Notes: generated from the letters alone by a model not told the origin. A stretch of 64,000 nt of DNA from M3007 sp031398055 (GCA_031398055.1 JANNMS010000126.1:18608-82607), one strand, 5' to 3'; positions 15,322-25,616 are shown, counted from the first letter of the stretch. Translations and numbers: made by a program.

Positions 15322-16866
15322 CTATTCAACCACTACTTTTTTAGAAACGGTGCCTCGTGCATCGGTCATTTTTACAAAATAGACGCCTGCTTGCAATGCG
15401 GCGATGTCGAATTCGAGCAATTTTTCACCCGATTTTGCAGCACGTTCACTGACCAAACGGCCGTTCGTGCTGAATAATTGAACCATCGAACCTTCCTCCA
15501 TCGGGCCGCCAACGAACACCGTCCCGGACGCAGGATTTGGAAAAATATTTAAATCAACATAAAATCGCCGTGAAATTGGAGTTGGATTGATATCATCTTT
15601 TGGTAAAAAATTAGGTAGCACGTTTTTGTTCGGTACAGAATTTCTAACCCAAACCTGTTCAGTGGGCGGCGGGACAGATTGGTTTGCCAAATTTTCACCT
15701 TCCGTCGGGGCAACCGGCGGCGGCGCGACATTAATTGCCGTCGAAATCCATGAAAACCAACCGTTGTAACCGCCCGCCGTGCCGCCGATAACATATCTGT
15801 TGCCATGATCTTTTACCATAAAAGCCTCCTGCACCAAAACTGAACCACCCAAATTTCCGACCGAGCCGGGCGAGCCGGAACTGCTGGTGATGGTGCCGCG
15901 CAGCACGCCGCCAGTCGAAACCGGGCCTTTTCTCCACGAAACGACGGCTTGATTGTTGGAGCCATAATGAACCGCATTATTTATCCATGCGACCGGAGTT
16001 CCAGGCAAAGCCGTGTTCGTCGCGTCGGGCGCGGAACTGCCTTGCGCACCGAGTGAATTTGAAAAACGGGCGATGTACGGCGCAGAATATTGGTTGCTGA
16101 AAGCCGAACCCGTCACGAGAAAACCGGTGCCATCTTTGTAAACCAAAATTTCCTCAAATTCGCCATAACTGTAAGCTGAACCATCCGGCGAAAGCGGTAA
16201 ATTAATGTTTGCTTGGCTAATCTGGTTTCCGTAGGTGTCAAATTTCCAAATGTGCATGGAGCCGGCCATCACATAATTTCCGTCCAAAGTCTGCTGCACG
16301 CACCATGCAAAACCGGGCGAAAAGGTTTTTATCCAAAGCAATGCACCTTGCACAGTAAATTTCGCGGCGATAGCATTGCCAGAATTATTGGAGCCGACTG
16401 CAATGAAGCCGCCGTTGGTCGCTTGGCAGGCACCGCCGAATTGGATGCCATTGTCGAGTGGACCCGAACCTTCGTAAACTTTCATCCCGGTATTGTTGGT
16501 GGTCATGGCGAAATACTGGTGTTGGCCACCTTTTGTGCCCGACGTCACCACGAAATAGCCCAGCGGATTACCGCTTTTTGTCCAAGATTTCCAAAAAGTA
16601 TTGACTTGGGAGAACCCCGTGGCATGGGTGCGAACCCATTCTTGGCCGCCTTTTTCCGCAAATTTCAGCATCGTGATGTTCGTGTTGTTGGCCTGAAAAA
16701 ACTTGTTCCCGGTAATTACATAGCCAGTCATGGGTTGCGAGACGATTTTCCAACCAGAATCATTTCCGCCCGGCGGGCCGTCGTAAGTGTGTTCGATAAT
16801 TTGAGCGGAAAGGCTCAAAGTGAGGGTTGCGCATGCAAAAAGCAACAATTTGGTGATGATTTTCAT
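15322..16866 (-). CDS. Secreted protein with T9SS type A sorting domain
   Basis: The 514-residue protein begins with a signal peptide (MKIITKLLLFACATLTLSLS, cleavage near AQI). It has a long middle region of WxR- and GG-rich beta segments such as GGFIAVGSNNSGNA and YVIGGTAGGYNGW, which resembles delta-60/beta-propeller-like repeats. The C-terminal 80 residues are a type A sorting domain: NIFPNPASGTVFVGG, VQLFSTNGRLV, LQAGVYFVKMTD and VSKKVVVE. It should cross the outer membrane by type IX secretion and be attached or released. Substrate and role are unknown. Its terminator follows directly. Confidence 0.85.
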   Translation of the reverse strand: MKIITKLLLFACATLTLSLSAQIIEHTYDGPPGGNDSGWKIVSQPMTGYVITGNKFFQANNTNITMLKFAEKGGQEWVRTHATGFSQVNTFWKSWTKSGNPLGYFVVTSGTKGGQHQYFAMTTNNTGMKVYEGSGPLDNGIQFGGACQATNGGFIAVGSNNSGNAIAAKFTVQGALLWIKTFSPGFAWCVQQTLDGNYVMAGSMHIWKFDTYGNQISQANINLPLSPDGSAYSYGEFEEILVYKDGTGFLVTGSAFSNQYSAPYIARFSNSLGAQGSSAPDATNTALPGTPVAWINNAVHYGSNNQAVVSWRKGPVSTGGVLRGTITSSSGSPGSVGNLGGSVLVQEAFMVKDHGNRYVIGGTAGGYNGWFSWISTAINVAPPPVAPTEGENLANQSVPPPTEQVWVRNSVPNKNVLPNFLPKDDINPTPISRRFYVDLNIFPNPASGTVFVGGPMEEGSMVQLFSTNGRLVSERAAKSGEKLLEFDIAALQAGVYFVKMTDARGTVSKKVVVE

Positions 16867-17305
16867 TTGTAAAAATTTGTTTGTTAAAAAATTAAGGATG
16901 GTGAATAATCACAAAAAGCAGGGATGCTTTTGTGAAAGAAAAATTGTTTCAAAATCGAATTTCCATTTCGTCCATGCCACGACGGCACAGCAATTTTGAG
17001 TTTGCTAAAAAAAGAAAAATCAGAAAATGATGCCCAATTCCTGTTTTAATCGGGAGTGGAAATCAGGCGCGGGACGAGAAAAAAAAGCAACAGCGCGGGG
17101 TTTGGGGGCAAAAAAAGTGTCGTGTAATTTTTGGTCAATCATTGGCATTTGGAAAATTTGGTGAAAATTTGTTGTTCAGTAGATGAAGCAAATTTGCATG
17201 ACTATTACCAGTTTTCCAAATGAATTTTAGGTGAATTTCAGATGGTGTAAATCATTAATCTTGTAAATCATAGTTGTTCAAAATGATGGTGGAATGCTGC
17301 TCTTT
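16867..17305. other. Intergenic gap between Uma2 gene and T9SS gene
   Basis: This 439-bp stretch is the 5' region of the T9SS gene. No TAnnTTTG match was found on the minus strand. A hairpin CACAAAA...TTTTGTG with an inner GCA/TGC lies at 16910-16934, without a T-run. One minus-strand frame of 42 codons (17020-17148, start MPMIDQKLHD) is listed separately. Confidence 0.6.
17020..17148 (-). CDS. Possible small protein, 42 residues
   Basis: An open frame from ATG 17148 to TGA 17020 starts MPMIDQKLHDTFFAPKPR and ends LKQELGIIF. A T-rich run follows the stop. There is no recognisable domain, no promoter match and no conserved partner seen. It is listed because it fills an otherwise empty gap and has a mixed, coding-like residue composition. 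It may be noise. Confidence 0.22.
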   Translation of the reverse strand: MPMIDQKLHDTFFAPKPRAVAFFSRPAPDFHSRLKQELGIIF

Positions 17306-17947
17306 TTAAATATCCAGGTTAAATCCTTCGATTTCAATGTATTTGGCGAGGTTCATCGAAACGCCTTCGAACAACTCGACATCTTTTTCCCAATCAAAAA
17401 GTTGCCAAGTTTCATTTGGTATCGCCGACAAAACCTTTCGGCTTTTTGTAAAAATCCAAACCACTTTTTCCGTGCCGAACGAAAACAGGCGGTTGATTTT
17501 TGGAAAAATATATTCCTGAAAAATGTCGCCATCCAAATCAGGTAATTCAACGTTGACATCCACCTCGATGACAAATTTTGGTGGCACTTCCACAAATTTT
17601 CGGGAGATTTTGTCGGGTGTCAAAACCGTGCGGTCGAAAACCGTTACGTCCAAACCCATATTGCTTTTCAAATTTGGGTGCAAACCAAGTTCACCGGCAC
17701 CGACGCGGTATTTTTTTCTATCCAAACCATCTTTCAAAAGGTCGTACAGAAATAGTTTTAGAAAATGTTGAAGTCCAGAGTCGCTCATAATTTCCTCCAA
17801 AGTTTTTGTTTTGTTGAGAACCTGTTTAAAACCCCGATAGTAAAACGGGATGCCGTCAATCACCTCGCGAACGAGATAATCTGGTATTTTTTTTCGTGGA
17901 AATTTGGCCGATTTGCCTTGATTTTGGGCGCGCAAGGATGCTACCAT
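17306..17947 (-). CDS. Uma2 family (PD-(D/E)XK-like) protein, copy 1
   Basis: The 213-residue protein has the Uma2 domain (about 90-195), with the acidic core GLDVTVFDRTV and PPKFVIEVDVNVELPD, then FGTEKVVWIFTKSRKVL. Uma2 proteins share the restriction endonuclease-like fold and are very abundant in Cyanobacteria and Bacteroidota. Their cellular function is not established. The N-terminal 80 residues include VIDGIPFYYRGFK. A TACTTTTG -7 element lies just upstream, as in copy 2. Two more Uma2 genes are in this window (30318 and 44485), both of slightly different subtype. Confidence 0.85.
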   Translation of the reverse strand: MVASLRAQNQGKSAKFPRKKIPDYLVREVIDGIPFYYRGFKQVLNKTKTLEEIMSDSGLQHFLKLFLYDLLKDGLDRKKYRVGAGELGLHPNLKSNMGLDVTVFDRTVLTPDKISRKFVEVPPKFVIEVDVNVELPDLDGDIFQEYIFPKINRLFSFGTEKVVWIFTKSRKVLSAIPNETWQLFDWEKDVELFEGVSMNLAKYIEIEGFNLDI

Positions 17948-17962
17948 TTTTTTTATTTTTTA

Positions 17963-17970
17963 CAAAAGTA
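17963..17970 (-). promoter_or_regulatory. -7 element of Uma2 copy 1
   Basis: TACTTTTG on the minus strand, 15 nt before the ATG, matches TAnnTTTG. No clear -33 element is visible. The sequence around it (TTACTTTTGTAAAA) resembles the promoter of Uma2 copy 2 (TACTTTTGTAAAA). Confidence 0.55.
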
Positions 17971-17991
17971 AGGTGGATTTGGGGGTTTTTA

Positions 17992-18034
17992 AAATGGAAC
18001 ACAGATGAAAACCCGTTTCGTCCGTGTTCCATTT
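17992..18034 (-). terminator. Terminator of the SprB-repeat gene
   Basis: The arms AAATGGAACAC (17992-18002) and GTGTTCCATTT (18024-18034) are continued inward by GATGAAA/TTTCGTC, giving a stem of about 18 bp with a TTTT run on the minus strand. It lies 12 bp after the stop codon of the giant gene. Confidence 0.8.
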
Positions 18035-18046
18035 GACGTTCAAATT

Positions 18047-21000
18047 TCATCTTTTCACCAAAACATCCCCCTTCAAAACCTCTTCCAACCCATCCGAGTA
18101 CAAAATTTTGGCGTACCAAATAAAAACAGCGGGCGTCATTTCGCCTTTTCCTTTCACTTTTCCAGACCATCCTGCTGCCGTGTCGTTGGGTAAAAAGTCG
18201 TTGTTTTCAAAAATTTTGTTGCCCCAGCGGTCAAAAATTTGGAAAGTCAACACACGCCGCACGCTGCGGATGTCGCCGTAAACCGTGAAAAGTTCGTTGC
18301 CAATTTCGCTTTTTGGATAAAAAATATTGGGCACAAAAACTTTCCCGCGCTCCACTTTCACGATGATTTCGTCCGATGCCCGGCAGCCCGACGAGTCCAC
18401 GATTTCCAATTTATACAGCGTCGTGCGTTTCGGTTCGGCGAACGGATCGAGGCAATCCGAGCAACTCAAACTGTCGGACGGCGTCCAAATAATTTGCGCC
18501 AAATTGCTTGCCGCGACGCTCGAATTTGCAAAAATTTGAACAGAAATGCCCGCAAAAGTGGTCGTGTCGCCGGGCAAAACGAGGGTCAGCGGGTTCGGTG
18601 CGGTGATGAAAACGGTCGTCGAATCCTCGCAACCGAGCGCGTCCTGCACCACAACTTGAATCGTGCTGGCCGCTAAATTCGGGTAATTTATTTGATTTGT
18701 AAAAGTCGCGCCGCCGTCCACCGAATACAAAAAGGGTGGGGTGCCGCCCGAAATTTTTGAAAAATTCAGGCTACCGAGGTCGCCCGCACATTTTGGCTGA
18801 ACAACTTGCGGGTCGAGCGACGGCGCGGTCGAAGTGATTTCAACTTCATCGGCATTCGTGCAGCCGTTTTTTGAATCGGTCACGACGAGTTCATAAATTC
18901 CGGCGATTGAAATTTCAGGCGTGGCGGAAGTGTTTCCAGCAACCAAATTGCCGTCGGCGGTCGTCCACGAAAAATCCAAATTGCCTTGCCCAGTCGAGCC
19001 GCTGCCGTCCAAATTTTTTGTGGCACTCAAACAATCCAACAAAAACGGCTGCCCGGCGTCGGCGGTCGGCGGCTGCAAATCGGTCAAAACATTTTGAGAA
19101 ATGATGTTTTTGCAGCCGTTCGCAGGGTTCAAACCTGTCAAAAAATATTGGCCGGGCTGGTTCACCGTCAAATTTTGACCTGCCGCCAAAACCGTCGTGT
19201 CCGTGCCGACGATATTTACCCAATTAAAAATGATTCCGGGTAAATTTGAATTTCCAGTTAAAATGGCCGAAGTGTCTCGACAGGTTAAATCATTATTTTG
19301 AGAAATTGAAATTGGTGGAAATTGAGCGATGTCCAAAATTTCAATCTCTGTTGTGTCGGCGCAGGAATTTGCGGGGTCGGTCGCGACGAGTTGAAAATTT
19401 CCAGCCTGATTTGCCGTGAAATTTGCGGTGCCACCAACTTGGTTGCCATTCAAAAACCATGAAAAATCGAAAATACCGCCGCCCGCGGAACCTGTCAAAT
19501 CAATATTTCTCAAATTGCAATCCAAAGTTGCCGCCGCCGGATTTGCCGAAATCGCCGCCGAAATGATGACCGATTTATCCAAAACTGCGACCGTTGCGGT
19601 GTCCGCGCAGCCATTTGAAATGACAATTAATTGAAAATTTCCAGCCGCCGAAGCCGTCGCGGTGGCCAAATTATTTGCCCCCGAAATTTGTCCGCCGCCG
19701 CTGGCCGACCACAAAAAACTGCTTCCCGCGATGCTCGACGAACCGACGAGCGTGGCCGTTTTTTTCAAACAATCCAAATCGGTCGGCGCAGCAATCGTGG
19801 CTTTTGGAATTTCAAAAAACGTGATTTGCGTGCCGACGGCAACGCCCGTGCAGGCATCCGTCAAATCCACATCGCCGTTTGGCAAAGCATTTCCGACGAC
19901 GGCGGAAATAAAATAAGGCGTTCCGAAAGTCATTTTTGAGGCATCGAAACAAAAATCAGGCGTCGCGTTGCGCGAAATTTCACCCAAAATATTTGCCCCG
20001 TTGCCGGTGTGCAGGATGAATTGGAGTGCGTCGTCGGCTTCCAAATTTTGCCCAGTCGTGTTGTAAACCGCTGAAATGCAACCCGTTCCGCATAAATTTT
20101 TTGGTAAAATATCCATCGAGCCGACGGCGGTCGCGCAACTGAAAGACAAAATTTCAAAATCGCAAATCGTCGTGCAGCCGTTCGCGTCGGTGACGGTCAC
20201 GTCATATTTTCCGTCGGTCAAATTATTTAAATTTAAAATTCCGGCAGGCACGTTCGTCTGCGGCGCGCCCGGTTGCAAATCCACAGAATACGGCACGGTG
20301 CCGCCCGCCAAAGTCAATCTCGCCGAGCCGTCAGTCGCGCCGGGCGAGGTGGCATCTGCTATTTTTTCACAAATCAAATTGAGCGCGGCTGCGGGTTGGG
20401 CAACTGAAAAATTGGCGGTCGAGGTGCAGCCCGCCGCGTCGGTCAAAGTCAAATTGTAATTTCCGGGCAGCAGATTTTTTGGGTCGGACGGCGTCGGCAC
20501 ATTCGGCAACCAGACATATATATATGGTGTCGTTCCGCCGGAAACGGTGACCGAAATCGCGCCGGTCGCGTCCCCAAAACATTTTACGTCGATGGCCGTG
20601 CCTGAAATTTGCGGCAGCGCGGTGTCATTTCCCACCGAGAAAGTGGCGGTCGAGGAGCAATTTGCGGCATCGGTGACGGTAACAGAATAATCGCCGGGCG
20701 GCAAATTGGACAAATCTTCGGTCGTCACCGCGTTCGACCAATTGAAAATATAATTTCCGGAAGTCGGCACGGGTGGGTTCAAAACCAAATTTATCGAGCC
20801 GTTTTCGTTCGTGCAATTCGTGTTGTCGGCGGGCGTCCCGGTCAAACTGAAACTCGTGCTGGTCCCGACGGTGAAAGTTTGGGTGGCCGTGCAGCCGGTC
20901 GCGCTCGAAACGGTCACGGTGTAATTGCCCGGCACGAGGTTGGTCAAATCTTCGCTTGTCGCCATGTTTGACCAATTGAAAGTAAAATTTCCCGCGCCCG

Positions 21001-23896
21001 AAACTGTTAAATTGATGCGCCCGACGCTGCCGCCGCAGGTGTCTGGCATGGCCAAACCGGAAAGCACGGGCGTCGTTTGCGTTTCGCCGACGGTAAAAGT
21101 TTTGACTTCCGAACAGGTCGTGCCGAGGCAAACGGTCACGGTGTACGTGCCACCGGGGATGCCGGTGAGGTCTTGGGCCGTTGCGCCGTTTGACCATTTA
21201 AAAACGTAATTTGGGGTGACGGGCGAGGCGGTGATGTCAATATTTCCATTAAAACTGCCGCAAGCTGTGTTCGGAATGGCCGTTCCGGTGATGGAAATGA
21301 TGACTGGTTTGTCTTCGATTGGGATGGTTTTGGTGGCGGAACAGCCATTTTTATCGGTGACGGTCACGGTGTAATCGCCGGGAATCAAGTTCGTGATGTC
21401 TTGCGTGATTTCCCCGTTCGACCAAATGTAGGTAAACGGGCTTGCCCCGGTGACTGTAATATTGATACTTCCGGTCGCTTGGCCGCAGCGGGCTTCGATT
21501 TTTTGGAAGGTCACGTCGGGGGTTGCGGCGGTGGACGGGACAGTGAAATCTGCAAATTGAAAACAGTTGCCGATGGCCGTGACCGTCACCGTGAAATTTC
21601 CGCCAGACAAGTTCATCAAGTCTTCGGTGGTGGCGGTGTTTGACCAGATGAAAGTGAAATTTGAAAAACTTGGGTCGCTCGAAGTGATGTCCAAAAGCAC
21701 TGCGCCGTTGGATGGGTCGCAAGTTGTGTTTGGTTGGATGGTTGATTTTATGGTGATATCTATGCTGGTTTCTTCAATTTCGATGCTGTCCACCACGACA
21801 GTGCAGCCGTTTTTGTCGGTGACCGAAACGTCGTAAAATCCAGGTTTCAGCCCGTGCTGGTCTTGTTTTGTGTCCCCGGTTGTCCACTCAAAAGTGTAAT
21901 CCGGCGTGCCGGCGGACACGGCTAATTTGATGATTCCGTTGCCCAAACCACATTTTGAAGGATTTAAAATGGTCTCGACGATTGGCAAATCCCGATTGTC
22001 GGCCACGACAAAAGTTGCGTTTGCCGGGCAAGTCGCTGGCCCCGGCGGAAAAACGGTAACCGTATAATTTCCGGGCAGCAAATCGGTGATGTCCTCGGAA
22101 GTTTGACCATTTGACCAAAGAAATGTGTACGCCGCCGCCGGGTCAACGCTCAAATCAATCGCCCCGTCGGGCGGTGCGCAATTGGCGGTCGGCGTGATAT
22201 TATTTGAAAATATTTTCAAATTTGGATTGGCACTCGGCACTTGATAAGTCGCCACGCGAGAACATCCGTTGGCCGCCGAAATGGTCACGGTGTAATTTCC
22301 GGCAGCGAGATTTGAAATGTTTTGGGTCGTGGCGGCGGTTGACCAATTGAAAACAAAAGGTGCGAGGGCAGGCGGGCCGACGGCCAAATTGATGGAACCG
22401 TCGGTCATGTTGCAAGCCGCGGCGGTGATGGTTTCGTTGACGATGGGCAAATTGACCAAATTCGAGACCGGGATAGCCTTTGTGGTCACGCAAGTTCCGC
22501 CAGCGGAAATAGTCACGGTGTACGTTCCAAAATTGAGGTTCGATAAATCTTGGGTCATCGCCCCGGTTGACCAAACGTAGGTATAATTTGAATTTGCGGA
22601 AGCGGTCAAATCAATGCTGCCCGTCGCGTTGACGCAAGACGTGTCGGGTTTGACGGCGGTCGTGAAATTGATGGGCAAATTGAGATTTGGCAAAACCACG
22701 TTCATCGTGTCCGAACATCCCAAATTGTTCGTGACTGTAACATTGTAATTTCCGGCAGCCACTTTGCTCAAATCTTCGGTGACTGCCGCGTTCGACCACA
22801 AAAAAGTGTACGGCGGGTTGTTGTTATTAAATAAAGTCAAATTGACATTTCCATTTACAAAACCGCAAGTCGCTGGGGCAGGGACGGTGATAAATTCCGG
22901 CAATTGGCTATCATTTTCCACTTCGAATAAAACCGTTTGTTCGCATCCAGTTCCGCCGGGGTTGACGGTCACGGTATAAATTCCTGCTGGTAAATTTTGG
23001 AGATGATTGGTCGTGTCGCCGTTCGACCACAAAAAAGTATAATGCAAACTTTCGGGTAAATCAGCCTCGGCGGGCGAAAGTGTCAGCGTGATTTCACCGT
23101 CGGGCGCGAGGCAGGACGTGGAGTTTTTGACCACGTCAGCAATGTCAAAATCAAAAATTTCATTTTGAACAGTCGCCGAAATGGTCGCTGTGCAACCGAC
23201 CTGCGCTGTAATCGTGAGGGTGTACGTGCCGGCCACGACATTTCCCAGATTTTGGAAAAAGCTGTCGTTCGACCAATGAAATTCAAACGGATCGTTGCCT
23301 TTTTCCACTTCGACCGTGATGCTGCCCGTCGGATTTCCACAAAAGGCAGGCGTGGTTTCAAAAAGCGAAAGCACGGGAACGAGTGCCTGATTGGGCACCG
23401 TGAAAAAGGTTTCTTGCACACAACTCGTGCCTAAACTGACCGTAACACTATAATCGTCGGGGGCCAAATCGGCCACGGTTTCGGTTTCTTCGCCGTTCGA
23501 CCAGGCATAATTGTAATTTTCAGCTGGGCTAACCAACAAACTGATTGCCCCGGTGAAAGTGGGCGCGCAGCCGATATTCGGGTCAACCACACCATTTATA
23601 TTGATGGTGATTTGGGTATCCTCAATTTCGGCGGTGATTTCGGCGGTATTTCCGGCGTTGTCTGTCACCGTCACTGAGTACGTGTCGGGCGGGACGTCTG
23701 TCAAATCTTGGGTCGTCTCGCCGCCCGACCAACTGAAAGAATACGGCGCGACGCCACCGTCCAATTCCAAAAAAATATTCCCATTTGGCTGGCCACAAAC
23801 CGCGTTTTCGACGACGGGCGTGATGACAATTTGAGCCTGGGAATTGGTCAAAAAAAGGATAAACAGAAAATTGACTAGCAAACAAAATCTTTTCAT
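18047..23896 (-). CDS. Giant SprB-repeat surface protein with T9SS type B sorting domain
   Basis: The start at 23896 gives 1949 residues with a signal peptide (MKRFCLLVNFLFILFLTNS). About 16 SprB-type repeats follow (residues about 30-1330), each with a Y/F-x-F/Y-x-W-S-N-G core and a PGNYTVTV end, mostly with a paired cysteine. Then come about four Ig/PKD-like units beginning DC or TC (about 1400-1750). The C-terminus is the gliding-motility-associated type B sorting domain: VFVPNIFYPKSE, FQIFDRWGNKIFEN and WSGKVKGKGEMTPAVFIWYA. SprB of Flavobacterium is the mobile adhesin of gliding. Here the role may be adhesion or gliding. It lies downstream of an ECF sigma factor and its putative membrane partner. 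Confidence 0.93.
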   Translation of the reverse strand: MKRFCLLVNFLFILFLTNSQAQIVITPVVENAVCGQPNGNIFLELDGGVAPYSFSWSGGETTQDLTDVPPDTYSVTVTDNAGNTAEITAEIEDTQITININGVVDPNIGCAPTFTGAISLLVSPAENYNYAWSNGEETETVADLAPDDYSVTVSLGTSCVQETFFTVPNQALVPVLSLFETTPAFCGNPTGSITVEVEKGNDPFEFHWSNDSFFQNLGNVVAGTYTLTITAQVGCTATISATVQNEIFDFDIADVVKNSTSCLAPDGEITLTLSPAEADLPESLHYTFLWSNGDTTNHLQNLPAGIYTVTVNPGGTGCEQTVLFEVENDSQLPEFITVPAPATCGFVNGNVNLTLFNNNNPPYTFLWSNAAVTEDLSKVAAGNYNVTVTNNLGCSDTMNVVLPNLNLPINFTTAVKPDTSCVNATGSIDLTASANSNYTYVWSTGAMTQDLSNLNFGTYTVTISAGGTCVTTKAIPVSNLVNLPIVNETITAAACNMTDGSINLAVGPPALAPFVFNWSTAATTQNISNLAAGNYTVTISAANGCSRVATYQVPSANPNLKIFSNNITPTANCAPPDGAIDLSVDPAAAYTFLWSNGQTSEDITDLLPGNYTVTVFPPGPATCPANATFVVADNRDLPIVETILNPSKCGLGNGIIKLAVSAGTPDYTFEWTTGDTKQDQHGLKPGFYDVSVTDKNGCTVVVDSIEIEETSIDITIKSTIQPNTTCDPSNGAVLLDITSSDPSFSNFTFIWSNTATTEDLMNLSGGNFTVTVTAIGNCFQFADFTVPSTAATPDVTFQKIEARCGQATGSINITVTGASPFTYIWSNGEITQDITNLIPGDYTVTVTDKNGCSATKTIPIEDKPVIISITGTAIPNTACGSFNGNIDITASPVTPNYVFKWSNGATAQDLTGIPGGTYTVTVCLGTTCSEVKTFTVGETQTTPVLSGLAMPDTCGGSVGRINLTVSGAGNFTFNWSNMATSEDLTNLVPGNYTVTVSSATGCTATQTFTVGTSTSFSLTGTPADNTNCTNENGSINLVLNPPVPTSGNYIFNWSNAVTTEDLSNLPPGDYSVTVTDAANCSSTATFSVGNDTALPQISGTAIDVKCFGDATGAISVTVSGGTTPYIYVWLPNVPTPSDPKNLLPGNYNLTLTDAAGCTSTANFSVAQPAAALNLICEKIADATSPGATDGSARLTLAGGTVPYSVDLQPGAPQTNVPAGILNLNNLTDGKYDVTVTDANGCTTICDFEILSFSCATAVGSMDILPKNLCGTGCISAVYNTTGQNLEADDALQFILHTGNGANILGEISRNATPDFCFDASKMTFGTPYFISAVVGNALPNGDVDLTDACTGVAVGTQITFFEIPKATIAAPTDLDCLKKTATLVGSSSIAGSSFLWSASGGGQISGANNLATATASAAGNFQLIVISNGCADTATVAVLDKSVIISAAISANPAAATLDCNLRNIDLTGSAGGGIFDFSWFLNGNQVGGTANFTANQAGNFQLVATDPANSCADTTEIEILDIAQFPPISISQNNDLTCRDTSAILTGNSNLPGIIFNWVNIVGTDTTVLAAGQNLTVNQPGQYFLTGLNPANGCKNIISQNVLTDLQPPTADAGQPFLLDCLSATKNLDGSGSTGQGNLDFSWTTADGNLVAGNTSATPEISIAGIYELVVTDSKNGCTNADEVEITSTAPSLDPQVVQPKCAGDLGSLNFSKISGGTPPFLYSVDGGATFTNQINYPNLAASTIQVVVQDALGCEDSTTVFITAPNPLTLVLPGDTTTFAGISVQIFANSSVAASNLAQIIWTPSDSLSCSDCLDPFAEPKRTTLYKLEIVDSSGCRASDEIIVKVERGKVFVPNIFYPKSEIGNELFTVYGDIRSVRRVLTFQIFDRWGNKIFENNDFLPNDTAAGWSGKVKGKGEMTPAVFIWYAKILYSDGLEEVLKGDVLVKR

Positions 23897-23980
23897 ACTG
23901 AAAAGGGGTAGTTTTAAAATTGTAAAAAACGAGCCGCAAATTACCCCGACCTGCTTATTTCTGCCGCGTTTTCCAAAACT

Positions 23981-24021
23981 AAAATGCGAATGTCTCGGCA
24001 ATCCGATGACATTCGCATTTT
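23981..24021. repeat. 14-bp inverted repeat upstream of the SprB-repeat gene
   Basis: Perfect arms AAAATGCGAATGTC and GACATTCGCATTTT enclose 13 nt. It could end the transcript of the upstream gene or belong to the REPIN-like class. It is 85 bp before the ATG of the giant gene. Confidence 0.8.
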
Positions 24022-24030
24022 GAAAACGTA

Positions 24031-24083
24031 CCCAATTTGGGACGACCAATTACCCAATAACCAATCAACCGATAACCAATTTA
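24031..24083. repeat. CCAATAACC word repeat
   Basis: Words of the type ACCCAATAACCAAT and CGATAACCAATT run up to the stop codon of the preceding gene (24081). It is one arm of the TTATTGG family found as a full hairpin at 9211-9267. Confidence 0.7.
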
Positions 24084-25568
24084 CAACCTCGCCATCACGC
24101 CCGCCGAAAAATTCATCCCGCCGATCCGGTCATTTTTTGGTGAAATGTTTCCAGCAATCGGTTTTGAAATATCCGCTGCCGCGAAAAAAGCCGCGTTTTT
24201 GCCCACCGGAACTTCCAAACGGACACCAGCCTCGGCAGTCAGCCATGTATTTTCGGAAAATTTTCCACCCTCAAAAATGCCTTTTCCGGGTTCGTGACCG
24301 GCGGTCCGGTTTGGAAAATTTCCACCGCTCGTCGCAGGGATTTTAATTTCACGATATCGATGCGCAGTTGCCGTTGCAAAATGTGCCGTCGCCCCAGCCG
24401 TCGCTCGGATTTCAACTTTTTTAAATTTTGCCAAACGGCGGTTTGCCTGAACCGGAACTGAAACCACGTCCAAATCAATCTCCGACAAATAAATCCCGGT
24501 GAACCCGGCGAGCGCATTTCCGCCCGTGATTTCGAGCGTTTTTTCTGGGTGATAATTCGTCGAAGTGTAAACCAAACCAGTTTCCGCGCCCCATTTTTTC
24601 TTCCGAAAACCTAGCGCCACACCGCCACCAAAACTGTTCGTTTTTTGAGAATAAGCCGCTTTGTCAAATTTTTCGTCAAATGGCGTGTTCACTTTTTGCC
24701 GAGCGGCGGTGGCATAATTTGAAATGTAAAAATGCTTTTCCTTCTTGTTTTTTACCGTCAATTTTTGGAAGTCAATATTTCTATCGTGTTGAATTTCAGA
24801 AAGTTGTGCGCCAAAAGGCAGGAAGTTCGAGGCGTATTTTTGGAAGTCAGGATTTGCGGCAGCGGCATTTTCATTTTCTGAAAAAATGGTTTGCGCCGTC
24901 AAATTTGGGTTTTGTAAAATTTCATTTTCACTCAAATTTTCCCCGTTCAAAAGTTGATTTGCAAATTGATTTTCCCCCGAATTTTCATTTTCCAAAACAG
25001 CATTTGAAAATGAATTTGGCAAAATAGATTTCGCGGTGGCCGCCATTTTTTCAAAAACCGAACTCGGATTTTCACTGGAATTTTCAGCCGAAGCCATTTC
25101 TTTTTTGCTGGAAAATGGCGCAGTTTTTTGCTTTCCGCCCGGCAAAATATCCGCCAAATTCCAAACCAAAAGCAGGAAAATTGCCGCTTCCGCCAATTTT
25201 ACAAAAAGCATCCGGCGACGGCGGCGTTCGTTTTCGTCCAATTTTTGGGACATCAAATCCCAGTGGCCGGGCTGAAAATCGGCTTCCAAATTTGCCAAAC
25301 CACGCGCCACAACTTTGTCAACATCGGCCACGCCGACTGGATTTTCGATGGCATCCAATTTTTTGGAAAACAAATCCCACGACCCAGCCTCGAACGGCAC
25401 CTCAAAATTTCCCAAACTTTCGCGCACGGCCACATCCATCGGGTCGGAAATGGCCTGGCCTGCTTCCATCTTTTTGGTCAGCAAATCCCAAGTTTCCGGC
25501 TCGAACGGCACTTCCAAATTTTCGAGCGAAGACTTTATTTTTTCAAAAAAACTATCCACTTTTTTCAA
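24081..25568 (-). CDS. Putative trans-envelope sigma regulator: W-D-L repeats, TM helix, beta-barrel
   Basis: The 495-residue protein starts at TTG 25568, the first possible start after an in-frame stop; a GTG three codons later is an alternative. Residues 1-112 contain three repeats with a PFEPETWDLLTKKM-like core: WDLLTKK, WDLFSKK and WDLMSQK. A single membrane helix follows (about 118-138, LAEAAIFLLLVWNLADIL), then a low-complexity N/E/S linker. The C-terminal 200 residues have the alternating pattern of outer-membrane beta-barrel domains (FRKKKWGAETGLVYTS, VPVQANRRLAKF, FAAADISKP). The ECF sigma gene lies 48 bp upstream. I infer a cytoplasmic sigma-binding region tied to an outer-membrane domain; no family assignment is certain. 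Confidence 0.7.
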   Translation of the reverse strand: MKKVDSFFEKIKSSLENLEVPFEPETWDLLTKKMEAGQAISDPMDVAVRESLGNFEVPFEAGSWDLFSKKLDAIENPVGVADVDKVVARGLANLEADFQPGHWDLMSQKLDENERRRRRMLFVKLAEAAIFLLLVWNLADILPGGKQKTAPFSSKKEMASAENSSENPSSVFEKMAATAKSILPNSFSNAVLENENSGENQFANQLLNGENLSENEILQNPNLTAQTIFSENENAAAANPDFQKYASNFLPFGAQLSEIQHDRNIDFQKLTVKNKKEKHFYISNYATAARQKVNTPFDEKFDKAAYSQKTNSFGGGVALGFRKKKWGAETGLVYTSTNYHPEKTLEITGGNALAGFTGIYLSEIDLDVVSVPVQANRRLAKFKKVEIRATAGATAHFATATAHRYREIKIPATSGGNFPNRTAGHEPGKGIFEGGKFSENTWLTAEAGVRLEVPVGKNAAFFAAADISKPIAGNISPKNDRIGGMNFSAGVMARL

Positions 25569-25616
25569 TTAAGAATTAGGAATTAAAAATTAGAAATTTG
25601 AGATAAACGCATTTTA